From NCBI GenBank assembly GCA_019417865.1, contig DYCW01000353.1, forward strand, positions 8,192 through 14,407: a stretch of 6,216 nt of DNA, in the 5' to 3' direction. This DNA comes from Ruminococcus sp. GTDB taxonomy: Bacteria > Bacillota > Clostridia > Oscillospirales > Ruminococcaceae. The notes below the pieces were generated by a model. It searched no databases and was not told the origin of the DNA. It saw only the letters and a list, made by a program, of their open reading frames with translations. Shown piece after piece: positions 1 to 6,216 of this stretch (position 1 is its first letter; each line of letters begins with the position of its first letter). The position numbers were made by a program, and so were the translations under genes.

Positions 1-1120
1 TCATCAAATAGTGCTGACCATTATCAGTGCCGCCATTTGCCCACTTGTCTGTAGCACCAATCTGCTTGTAGTACTTATCGAACATGTTGTTTCTCAGTTC
101 GTCACCCATCTTACCAGCGAGTACACTCAGCTTCTGGCTGCCGCCCCACTTGGAGTTCACGCTCTGATCGCCGACACCCCATCTGTTTGCAGCATAGACA
201 GCCTGAATTGCACGGTCTTCTGCGTCCGGTGCATTTGTGTAGGAGTACTGCTCTGACGGATTAGTCTCAGTATTAAAGAAGCCCTTCATACCGCCGCTGC
301 CGTTCAGACCATAGCCCTTATTGTGCAGGTCTACGCAGGCATGCGGGATGGTCTCCCAACAAGATTCCTGTTCACCACGCTGGAAGGTGTTGATCAGAAC
401 AAAGGAACCGCTGACATTGGTTTGCTTGCCCTGGCTGCCGTTTGCAGCACCGTAACCATACCAGTCATCTACGTCTGCCAACCAGTGCATCAGATACAGA
501 CCCTTATCCGTGCCGTATGCACTGCAGAAATTCTGGTGAATCGGGTTGGTAGCAGTATTGCCCTGTGCCATATCAGTCGGATACAGTTCAATCTGTTCCC
601 ACTCATCAGAATAGGTTGCACTCAAGTTACTGCCCTTGGCCATAAAGTTGTCCTGGGTATCCGGAATCATGGTAGCTTCCATTGTGAGCCATGCCTTAGC
701 GGTATCACCAACGGATTCTGTAGCAGCATCCTTTGTGCCCTTTACAGTGATTTCTCCACTGTTTGCCTTATTTACAATGTTATCACGCATTGCAGCTACC
801 CATACCAAATAGGACATTGCTTCTGATGTGGTTTCATGCCCGTAGTCTGGAGCTTCAATACAGAGTGTTTCAACAGAGTGATACGGAACGCCCAGACCGC
901 CGCTCACGGTAGAAGTGCTGGACATATAGCCGTTCTGTACACCATTTGTAATCACATCGTCGTACAAAGACATGAACCGTGCTGCATAGGTCTTATCGCC
1001 ATATGCTTCTTCCTTTGTTCTGGTGCCAGCTGCTGAAGCAGCGGTCGGAACAATGGCACTGCATGTCATTGCAGCAGCGAGGATTGCTGCCAGAACAGTT
1101 TTGTTCTTCTTAAACTGCAT
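1..1120 (-). CDS. Secreted glycoside hydrolase family 48 cellulase (N-terminal part, runs off left edge)
   Basis: The reverse strand reads open from ATG at 1118-1120 to the left edge, giving 373 codons without a stop. Residues 1-30 form a signal peptide: basic start (KKNK), Ala-rich core, and a likely cleavage at ASA|AG after residue 30. The mature part matches GH48, the processive cellobiohydrolase family typified by Clostridium CelS and CelF. Residues 81-106 carry the family hallmark (YHSVET, then EAPDYGHETTSEAMSY). E100 in SEA corresponds to the proton-donor Glu (Glu55 of CelF), and E89 corresponds to Glu44. Further family blocks are INTFQRGEQESCWETIPH (243-260), TNAPDAE (295-301), which probably includes a proposed base Asp, and MGDELRNNMFDKYY (338-351). 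Family members usually have about 640 catalytic residues, often followed by a dockerin or binding module, so roughly half is missing and any cellulosome link cannot be judged. The start is supported by AAGGGG eight bases upstream. The family call is very secure. Confidence 0.96.
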   Translation of the reverse strand, partial: MQFKKNKTVLAAILAAAMTCSAIVPTAASAAGTRTKEEAYGDKTYAARFMSLYDDVITNGVQNGYMSSTSTVSGGLGVPYHSVETLCIEAPDYGHETTSEAMSYLVWVAAMRDNIVNKANSGEITVKGTKDAATESVGDTAKAWLTMEATMIPDTQDNFMAKGSNLSATYSDEWEQIELYPTDMAQGNTATNPIHQNFCSAYGTDKGLYLMHWLADVDDWYGYGAANGSQGKQTNVSGSFVLINTFQRGEQESCWETIPHACVDLHNKGYGLNGSGGMKGFFNTETNPSEQYSYTNAPDAEDRAIQAVYAANRWGVGDQSVNSKWGGSQKLSVLAGKMGDELRNNMFDKYYKQIGATDKWANGGTDNGQHYLM

Positions 1121-1324
1121 GGAAAAATTTCCCCTTTCAAGAAATAGAATAATAGAGTAAAAATGGTCTATGTAGCCGCCAGTGCGTGTTTCCGGAACAC
1201 CATCCTTTCGTAGGTACGGTTACCAGTGTGTCCGCTCTGCCAAGCAGAAAGAACTGCACGCTGACAGTACTGCTGTGCATTCATATCTTTTCACAAAATC
1301 CACACACAATGCGTCCACTTTTAT
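1121..1324 (-). promoter_or_regulatory. Long, potentially structured 5' leader of the GH48 gene
   Basis: The distance from the predicted transcription start (near 1324) to the ATG is about 200 nt, long for a simple leader. Read as minus-strand RNA, it can form several small hairpins: TGCAC/GTGCA arms at 1255-1279, TCTGC/GCAGA around a 3-nt loop at 1236-1248, GGTA/TACC at 1213-1224, and GTGTT/AACAC around CCGGA at 1186-1200. The last 35 nt are AT-rich and end in the AAAGGGG ribosome site (1131-1138). I recognise no known riboswitch class. The hairpins are seen in the sequence; a regulatory role is inference. Confidence 0.4.
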
Positions 1325-1570
1325 ATTCAAATTATACCCCAAGCCCCTGCAAATGTCAACCCTTCTTCCAAAAGAATCATTTTTTTCGGCATTTTATACA
1401 GAATCAATTTCTTCGATTTGTGCAACCTGCCTACATTTCACACCTGTTTTTGCAGGTTTTTTAGATTTCGCCATTTTTTCACCGTTTCCGTCTATCTTTC
1501 ACAAAATGCCCATATCCGTATGGTAAGCTAACAGGGATGAGAATTTTCCAAAATCCGCACGATTTTCACA
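1289..1570 (-). repeat. Four same-orientation TGTGAAA heptamers around the GH48 promoter
   Basis: TTTCACA on the plus strand (TGTGAAA read toward the cellulase) occurs at 1289-1295, 1436-1442, 1497-1503 and 1564-1570. I found no copy in the opposite orientation in the intergenic region. One copy lies just downstream of the predicted GH48 start site and three lie upstream of its -35 box. They could be binding sites for a regulator; none is recognised, and the AT-rich base composition raises the chance rate. Confidence 0.4.
1331..1359 (-). promoter_or_regulatory. Perfect-consensus SigA promoter for the GH48 gene
   Basis: On the minus strand, TTGACA (1354-1359) is followed after exactly 17 bases by TATAAT (1331-1336). 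Both hexamers match the housekeeping consensus perfectly with optimal spacing. Transcription would start near 1324 and run toward the cellulase. This suggests high basal strength, so control is probably exerted by a repressor or in the leader. Confidence 0.85.
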
Positions 1571-1587
1571 GCAACTTTTTCATGGAA
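1360..1587. other. AT-rich divergent intergenic stretch without a gene
   Basis: No credible coding region lies here: the open frames are short, lack ribosome sites and resemble nothing I know. It contains three of the TGTGAAA heptamers, a small inverted repeat at 1510-1523 (CCATA, 4-nt gap, TATGG) and several T- or A-rich runs. It probably serves as upstream control DNA for both divergent promoters. No further minus-strand promoter was convincing. Confidence 0.5.
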
Positions 1588-1617
1588 TTTATCTGTTTTT
1601 CCTGTATTTAATATAAT
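1588..1617 (+). promoter_or_regulatory. Possible upstream promoter for the transporter operon
   Basis: A perfect TATAAT lies at 1612-1617. The only -35 candidate at suitable spacing is weak (TTTATC at 1588-1593, 18-bp spacer) and there is no TGn extension. It would start transcription near 1624, giving a leader of about 90 nt for the ABC ATPase gene. Confidence 0.35.
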
Positions 1618-1632
1618 GGTTACGATGTATCC

Positions 1633-1661
1633 ATGACATGTTAAAAAAATTTTGCGATAAT
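1633..1661 (+). promoter_or_regulatory. Likely main promoter of the transporter operon (extended -10)
   Basis: ATGACA (1633-1638, five of six matches to TTGACA) is followed after 17 bases by GATAAT (1656-1661, five of six). A TGC immediately before the -10 (1653-1655) gives an extended -10 element. Transcription would start near 1668, leaving a leader of about 45 nt before the ATPase start codon. Confidence 0.65.
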
Positions 1662-1712
1662 AAAAAGGCATGCTTTTCGGTGTATCTATGAAAAAGCAGA
1701 AAGGAGATTTTT

Positions 1713-2756
1713 ATGGTTGAAATTAAAAACCTGACCAAATACTATGGACAAAAAGCTGCTGTAAAAAATATCAGCTTCACCATAGAAGACCACGAAATCC
1801 TTGGTTTCCTCGGTCCGAACGGTGCCGGCAAATCCACCACACTAAATATCATCTGCGGTGTGATTCCGTCCAGCTCTGGCACAGTCACCATCAATGGCTT
1901 TGACATTGCCAAAGACCCGATTCGAGCAAAACGCTGTATCGGCTTCCTGCCAGAAATTCCGCCGGTTTATCCCGAAATGAAGGTAAAGGAATATCTGACG
2001 TTTGTAGCTGGCTTAAAGGGCGTTCCGGCAGTAAAACGCAAAGCACAGGCAGCCAAGGCAATGGATCGGCTGCGGATTACCGATGTGGCAAACCGCCTGA
2101 TCCGAAACCTTTCAAAGGGGTACCGGCAGCGTGTTGGCTTTGCACAGGCTCTGCTAGGCGATCCAGACATTCTGATTCTGGACGAGCCAACTGTTGGTCT
2201 CGACCCGGAGCAGTTAATTGAAGTGCGTAATTTGATTCTGGAGCTGAAGCAGGATCATACTGTAATTCTCAGTTCTCATATTCTGAGCGAAATCAGTGCA
2301 GTCTGTGACCGTGTGGTCATCATCAGCAAGGGAGAAATCCGTGCTGTGGATACCATTGATCATCTGGAAGAGCGTGCGGACACCAATCCAATCCTACATT
2401 TAAAGGTAAAGGGCAGTTCGCAGGAAGTGGCTGCTGCCATGCGGCAGGTGGACGGCGTGGTCAACGTCTCTAATATTTCCCGTTTCAAAACCGGTATCTA
2501 TACTTATGATGTGGAACTCACTGGCAGTGACATCCGCAATCCGCTGCTTGCCGCTCTGTTGGTAAAGAAGTTTGATGTACTGGAAGTACAGGAACAGAAG
2601 AAAAATCTGGAACAGGTATTCGTCAAGCTGGTCAACCAATCCGGCGAATCGCAGCGTGCTTCTCTACAGGAGCTTATGGACGAGCTGGCAGCGGAAGAGA
2701 CATCGGAACCGCAGACAAATGCAGATGCGGAAGACGATGCAACGAATACGGATTGA
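1713..2756 (+). CDS. ABC transporter ATP-binding protein, GldA-like
   Basis: This 347-residue protein is a cytoplasmic ATPase that would power the permease encoded next. All nucleotide-binding motifs are visible: Walker A GPNGAGKST (34-42), signature LSKGYRQR (133-140), Walker B ILILDE (153-158) with catalytic E158, D-loop GLDP (162-165) and switch His H189. The Q-loop position reads LPE (E81) instead of Gln, which I recall as common in GldA-type ATPases. Residues from about 225 to 310 form the extra C-terminal domain of this subfamily. Residues 311-347 are a hydrophilic acidic tail rich in Glu, Asp, Ala and Thr, with no recognised function. AGAAAGGAG at 1698-1706, six bases before the ATG, fixes the start. 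It is first in an operon, 18 bases ahead of the permease. 'GldA-like' rests on the motifs plus the downstream partners; an unrelated CcmA or drug-exporter role is less likely. Confidence 0.93.
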   Translation: MVEIKNLTKYYGQKAAVKNISFTIEDHEILGFLGPNGAGKSTTLNIICGVIPSSSGTVTINGFDIAKDPIRAKRCIGFLPEIPPVYPEMKVKEYLTFVAGLKGVPAVKRKAQAAKAMDRLRITDVANRLIRNLSKGYRQRVGFAQALLGDPDILILDEPTVGLDPEQLIEVRNLILELKQDHTVILSSHILSEISAVCDRVVIISKGEIRAVDTIDHLEERADTNPILHLKVKGSSQEVAAAMRQVDGVVNVSNISRFKTGIYTYDVELTGSDIRNPLLAALLVKKFDVLEVQEQKKNLEQVFVKLVNQSGESQRASLQELMDELAAEETSEPQTNADAEDDATNTD

Positions 2757-2774
2757 TAAGGAGGATCACCCCAT

Positions 2775-3503
2775 ATGTTTTCACTATATAAGAAGGAACT
2801 GCAAAGCTACTTCCTTTCTCCGGCAGCGTATGCCGTGCTAGCTTTTTTTACACTGACCTTTTCCTTGACCATGATCATGGACATTTCCACCGCCACACAA
2901 TTGTATGAATTTTCCTTTCCCTCTCTGTTTTATGTTAACCTGTTTTATCTTGCCATTCTTTTTCCGGTTCTCACGATGCGAAGCTTTGCAGAGGAACGGA
3001 AAAACGGGACAGAAATTCTGCTGCTGTCCAGCCCGATCAGCGTCACCAAAATTGTGATCGCAAAGTTTCTGGCAACTGCTACTGTCTTTTTGATCATGCT
3101 GGTAATATCATTATATTACCCCATTATCACCGCTTTAAACGGACATGTCATTCTTGCCAATTTGATTTGTACTTATATTGGTTTCTATCTGTTTGGTCTG
3201 GTTTGCATTGCATTGGGCATTCTGATTTCTTCTTTTACAGAATCCATCATTCTCTCAATTGTCATGAGTGAAGCAGCCATGATTCTGTTGCTGCTGGTCG
3301 ATAATATTGCAAGCTACACCTTCTTTACCAATATTCCTATCTTGTCTGACTTGCTGCACTGGCTCTCCAATCAGCAGAAGTTTATCACATTTTCCAACGG
3401 ATATATGCAGATTTCTGATCTGTTTGCCTATCTGACAGAAATTGCAGTATTCTTAATTCTCACTGTCATTTCTGTAGAAAAAAGACGCTGGAGCCGGAGG
3501 TAA
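2775..3503 (+). CDS. ABC-2 type transporter permease, GldF-like
   Basis: This 242-residue integral membrane protein would be the channel subunit paired with the upstream ATPase. Six hydrophobic segments are visible at roughly 17-35, 51-68, 93-114, 125-151, 156-175 and 217-235. The short N-terminus (LYKKEL then YFLSP) and the cytosolic block FAEERKNGTEILLLSSPIS (71-89) between helices 2 and 3 are typical of GldF-like ABC-2 permeases; the block probably contacts the ATPase. The length is normal for the family. AAGGAGG at 2758-2764, ten bases before the ATG, supports the start. The stop codon overlaps the ribosome site of the next gene, leaving a six-base gap, so translation is probably coupled. 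The exported or handled substrate cannot be read from the sequence. Confidence 0.9.
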   Translation: MFSLYKKELQSYFLSPAAYAVLAFFTLTFSLTMIMDISTATQLYEFSFPSLFYVNLFYLAILFPVLTMRSFAEERKNGTEILLLSSPISVTKIVIAKFLATATVFLIMLVISLYYPIITALNGHVILANLICTYIGFYLFGLVCIALGILISSFTESIILSIVMSEAAMILLLLVDNIASYTFFTNIPILSDLLHWLSNQQKFITFSNGYMQISDLFAYLTEIAVFLILTVISVEKRRWSRR

Positions 3504-3509
3504 TCAACC

Positions 3510-4982
3510 ATGGAAGAAAAAAAGTTTCATAATTTTAAAAATAAAAAGTTTTCCAGCCTGGCTTGGATTATGGCAATTCTGGTCATTGCTGTTGCAGTCA
3601 TCCTCAATATGATTGTGTCCCAATTGGATCTTGGCTGGGATATTTCTCCGAATAAACAATACAGCCTTGGCGAAACGACGACTTCTTATCTGGAGGAACT
3701 CGACCAGAACGGCACAAAAGTTGATTTCTATCTGCTTGCCAAAATGGATGATATCAAAGCCAGTACAGATTCGCTTTCACTGTATCGTGCCTTAAAAGAA
3801 TATGATTCACACGATTGCATCAATCTCATTGATATCGACCCAAACACAGATGAAGAAACCATGCAAAAAATCAATCCGGATAATGCGTTGACATTAAGCA
3901 CAGGAGATATGGTATTGATTTGCGGTGATGTCAAAAAGAGAATCCCGGGCAATACAATGTACAATACCACCAAAAATGAGGACGGTACAGTGGTTGCACA
4001 AACATTTAATGGTGAAAACATTCTTACTGGTGCAATCAAATCAGTTGTGGACAAATTTACACCAACTGTATACTTTCTGACCGGACACGGCGAAAAATCT
4101 TTGGATGACAACTACACACAGTTCAAAAAGAACCTTGAAAACTATAACTATCTGGCAGACTCACTGCTGCTTTCTACCGTGGATGCTGTTCCGGAAGATG
4201 CGGCAATGATTATTGTTGCTGCACCAACTTCTGATATTTCGGACGCAGACAAGGAAAAACTGGATGCCTATCTGGATAACGGCGGCAATCTTTCTCTGCT
4301 GATGTCACCAAATGCAGGAAAATTCAACTATACTAATCTTGACTTGATTATGGAAGACTTCTGCATTATCATGGACTATGACCGTGTTGTGGAAACAGAT
4401 GCTTCTATGCATGTCTCCGGCGATGACAGCACCATTCAATGTAATCTAGTAGCGTTGGACGATGACAGCGAAGCTGCCGATTTAACGTCTTCGTTGATGA
4501 ATGAAGGGCTGATTCCATATATGTCAGAATCCAGAAGCTTCTATTTTAGCAATAATAGTAACTACAGCAAAATGACCACAGCTTCTCTGCTCAATACCAA
4601 TACAACCGCAGTTGGTGAACCTTATGGCGGCGAATATGACACCAAGAAAATTACAGACAGCGAGTTAATGTTGGCTGGATATTCACAGGACAATTCCCGC
4701 AATGCAGCAAAACTGGCTGTATTCGGCAATGCCGACTTCTTAGATGATACCTATCTGCAAGACAGCCGCTATCTGGTTGCCGTTTACCTATATTTGAGCA
4801 GCGTCAGCTGGATGTATGATACGGATATTGATATGGGAATTGAAGGGAAGTCCACTGTCTATGATGAAATTGCACTGACAAATTCCAGCACCGTTAGCAG
4901 TATTATGGTACTGTTTGCCGCATTGCCAATTATAATTATCATTATTGGTGTCGGTGTTTGGGTAAAACGGCGAAATAGTTAA
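3510..4982 (+). CDS. GldG-like ABC transporter auxiliary protein (membrane-anchored)
   Basis: This 490-residue protein has a basic cytosolic start, one helix at about 17-38, a large domain predicted to face outward (about 39-464), a second helix at 465-484 and a basic end (KRRNS). The domain matches the GldG / ABC_transp_aux type. DISPNKQYSLGE (44-55) follows the first helix, as is usual in the family. FLTGHGE (189-195) is the characteristic motif. IIVAAPTSDISDADKEKL and the following YLDNGGNL (234-261) match the family's 'pkkplsdeE..L..Yl..GG' pattern. VFGNADFL (404-411) is a conserved late block. In Flavobacterium, GldG works with GldA and GldF in gliding motility. Gliding is not expected here, so the substrate is unknown. 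CGGAGGT at 3495-3501 sets the start. Confidence 0.88.
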   Translation: MEEKKFHNFKNKKFSSLAWIMAILVIAVAVILNMIVSQLDLGWDISPNKQYSLGETTTSYLEELDQNGTKVDFYLLAKMDDIKASTDSLSLYRALKEYDSHDCINLIDIDPNTDEETMQKINPDNALTLSTGDMVLICGDVKKRIPGNTMYNTTKNEDGTVVAQTFNGENILTGAIKSVVDKFTPTVYFLTGHGEKSLDDNYTQFKKNLENYNYLADSLLLSTVDAVPEDAAMIIVAAPTSDISDADKEKLDAYLDNGGNLSLLMSPNAGKFNYTNLDLIMEDFCIIMDYDRVVETDASMHVSGDDSTIQCNLVALDDDSEAADLTSSLMNEGLIPYMSESRSFYFSNNSNYSKMTTASLLNTNTTAVGEPYGGEYDTKKITDSELMLAGYSQDNSRNAAKLAVFGNADFLDDTYLQDSRYLVAVYLYLSSVSWMYDTDIDMGIEGKSTVYDEIALTNSSTVSSIMVLFAALPIIIIIIGVGVWVKRRNS

Positions 4983-5001
4983 GTAAACGGAGGGAACGTC
5001 G

Positions 5002-6216
5002 ATGAAAAGACAGGTTATTATCATTCTCTCACTGGTACTGCTAGTCGGTATAACATTGGGTGCCTATTTCTTTGTCCGGAACAGCAATGAGAAAAAACAA
5101 CAGGAGGCAGCAGAAGAAGCCGCCGCATTGCAATTGGTACAGTTCAACTCCAACGATATTAACAAAATTGAACTGCAAACGCCAGATGGCACATTTTCAG
5201 CTGTATTGAATGAAAATGGTGTATGGGAACTGGAACAGGAGACCGATTTCAAAATCAATATTTATTTTCTAAATTCAGTTGCTAGTTCTCTCTGCAACCT
5301 GACCGCTTCAGAAAACATTGGTTTGGCTACGGAAGATATCAAAAAGCAATATGAACTCGATCATCCATATGTTGTTACCCTTTCAACCGACAGCGACTCT
5401 CGTACTTTATATACCGGCAAGCTAACAGCAACAAGCGAATACTATTATGTTATGACAGATGTATCTGATGATGTCTTTCTGGTAAAATCAGATTATGGAG
5501 ATTATCTCCGTCCAAACCGCAATTCTCTGAAAAACATTTATGTACAGACCAATCAGTCCTCTCCCATTGACCGTATCACTCTGACATATGACAACGAAGT
5601 GGTCTATGATTTGCAGAAAAAAGAAGATAATACTTGGGAAATGCTGGAACCCATGAAAACTGATTTTGTGAACTTGGTCAATATCAGTAATCTGCAAACA
5701 GATATTATGCAGCTGATCATTGATAAGTTTGGAGACGAGAATGTCACAGAATCACAGTATGCAGAATACGGCTTTGATGATCCAGCATATACGTTCTATT
5801 TTTCACAGGAAGATGGAACAGAAACTACAATTTATGCACTGGATTATGATACAGATTCTACAGACTTTGTAGAATGTCTGCAAAAAGAAACCGGACAAAT
5901 TTTCTACTGTGCAGCCAACTATATCGGATTATTGCAGTCAACTGCATCAGATTTTTTGAGCAGCAATATCTATAATGTCGCCATTACAGAAGTTTCTGCC
6001 GTTGATGTGCAGATGGAAGGCGAAGAACTGAGCATGAAAATTGACCAGGAAAATGAGCAGTATACTGTCAATGACATAGATGTAGATGCACTTGGTTCGG
6101 ATGCTGTTTCGGCACTGACGCTCTTCTACCAAAGCATCTCAAATATGACCGCAGACACATTCTATTTGACAGAGACGATCCCTGACAGCGAACCGGAGGT
6201 TTCTATTACCTATACC
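5002..6216 (+). CDS. DUF4340-type membrane-anchored repeat protein (runs off right edge)
   Basis: The frame is open from ATG at 5002 to the window end (405 residues, C-terminus missing). A short basic start (MKRQ) and a helix at about 5-25 anchor it in the membrane. A charged Glu/Lys/Ala/Gln stretch (33-47) leads to an outward-facing region built of repeats. Unit 1 begins near residue 53 (INKIEL, W75, YELDHP at 117-122). Unit 2 begins near 189 (IDRITL, W212, YGFDDP at 256-261). A third unit begins near 334 (VDVQME). The '(Y)GLD.P' motif with a preceding Trp is typical of DUF4340. Genes of this family commonly follow GldG-like genes, and this one starts 19 bases after the preceding stop, with GGAGG at 4989-4993. 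It is probably an accessory part of the transporter. The molecular role of the family is unknown to me. Confidence 0.85.
   Translation, partial: MKRQVIIILSLVLLVGITLGAYFFVRNSNEKKQQEAAEEAAALQLVQFNSNDINKIELQTPDGTFSAVLNENGVWELEQETDFKINIYFLNSVASSLCNLTASENIGLATEDIKKQYELDHPYVVTLSTDSDSRTLYTGKLTATSEYYYVMTDVSDDVFLVKSDYGDYLRPNRNSLKNIYVQTNQSSPIDRITLTYDNEVVYDLQKKEDNTWEMLEPMKTDFVNLVNISNLQTDIMQLIIDKFGDENVTESQYAEYGFDDPAYTFYFSQEDGTETTIYALDYDTDSTDFVECLQKETGQIFYCAANYIGLLQSTASDFLSSNIYNVAITEVSAVDVQMEGEELSMKIDQENEQYTVNDIDVDALGSDAVSALTLFYQSISNMTADTFYLTETIPDSEPEVSITYT

Noticed and set aside
11..1036. Three plus-strand open frames (11-256, 323-826, 836-1036)
   Set aside because: They lie antisense to the GH48 gene, whose reverse-strand product matches a known family throughout; their proteins resemble nothing and they lack ribosome sites.
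1205..1226. Plus-strand segment with GTAGGTACGGTTACC, faintly like the 3' part of c-di-GMP-I riboswitches
   Set aside because: The conserved GCAAACC and GACGCAAAGCC core elements are missing, and the segment is on the opposite strand from the adjacent gene's leader and about 490 bases from the plus-strand gene.
1442..1462. Terminator-like element on the plus strand: ACCTG/CAGGT stem followed by six T
   Set aside because: The stem is only five base pairs, no plus-strand gene or promoter precedes it, and it lies between divergent genes where no terminator is needed.
1182..1526. Plus-strand open frames of 92 and 114 codons in the intergenic region
   Set aside because: No ribosome site, low-complexity Phe/Ser/Pro-rich translations, and they overlap the minus-strand promoter and leader of the cellulase.
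1670..1720. Short upstream frame (MLFGVSMKKQKGDFYG) overlapping the ATPase start, with the ribosome site inside it
   Set aside because: Neither of its ATG codons has a ribosome binding site, and the peptide is too short to judge; it may be chance in a purine-rich Shine-Dalgarno region.
1967..6132. Minus-strand and alternate-frame open frames inside the transporter operon
   Set aside because: All are shadows of the four well-supported plus-strand genes and show no recognisable domains.

Overview
The window looks like chromosomal DNA from a plant-fibre-degrading gut member of the Bacillota, most like a Ruminococcus (Oscillospiraceae). The main reason is the start of a family 48 glycoside hydrolase on the minus strand, an enzyme largely restricted to dedicated cellulose degraders. 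Strong AAGGAGG-type ribosome binding sites and SigA-type promoters also fit. The species call is inference.

Layout. Positions 1-1120 (minus) hold the N-terminal 373 codons of a secreted GH48 cellulase; its C-terminus lies beyond the left edge. Positions 1121-1712 are a 592-base divergent intergenic region. It holds a perfect-consensus minus-strand promoter for the cellulase (TTGACA, 17 bp, TATAAT), a leader of about 200 nt with several small hairpins, four same-orientation TGTGAAA heptamers and one or two plus-strand promoters. Positions 1713-6216 (plus) are a tightly spaced four-gene operon: an ABC ATPase (GldA-like), a six-helix ABC-2 permease (GldF-like), a membrane-anchored GldG-like auxiliary protein, and a DUF4340-type anchored repeat protein that runs off the right edge.

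How they work together. The four plus-strand genes form the conserved 'Gld-type' ABC transporter cassette. The ATPase drives the permease. The GldG-like and DUF4340-like proteins, each anchored by an N-terminal helix with a large outward-facing domain, probably complete the complex on the outer face of the membrane. The substrate of such cassettes in non-gliding Bacillota is unknown to me. The cellulase and the transporter are divergently transcribed from a shared control region, so co-regulation is possible but unproven.

No tRNA, rRNA, CRISPR array, insertion sequence or phage gene was seen. Nothing here is clearly a new system. The best leads are the structured cellulase leader, the repeated TGTGAAA element, and the pairing of a Gld-type transporter with a key cellulase.
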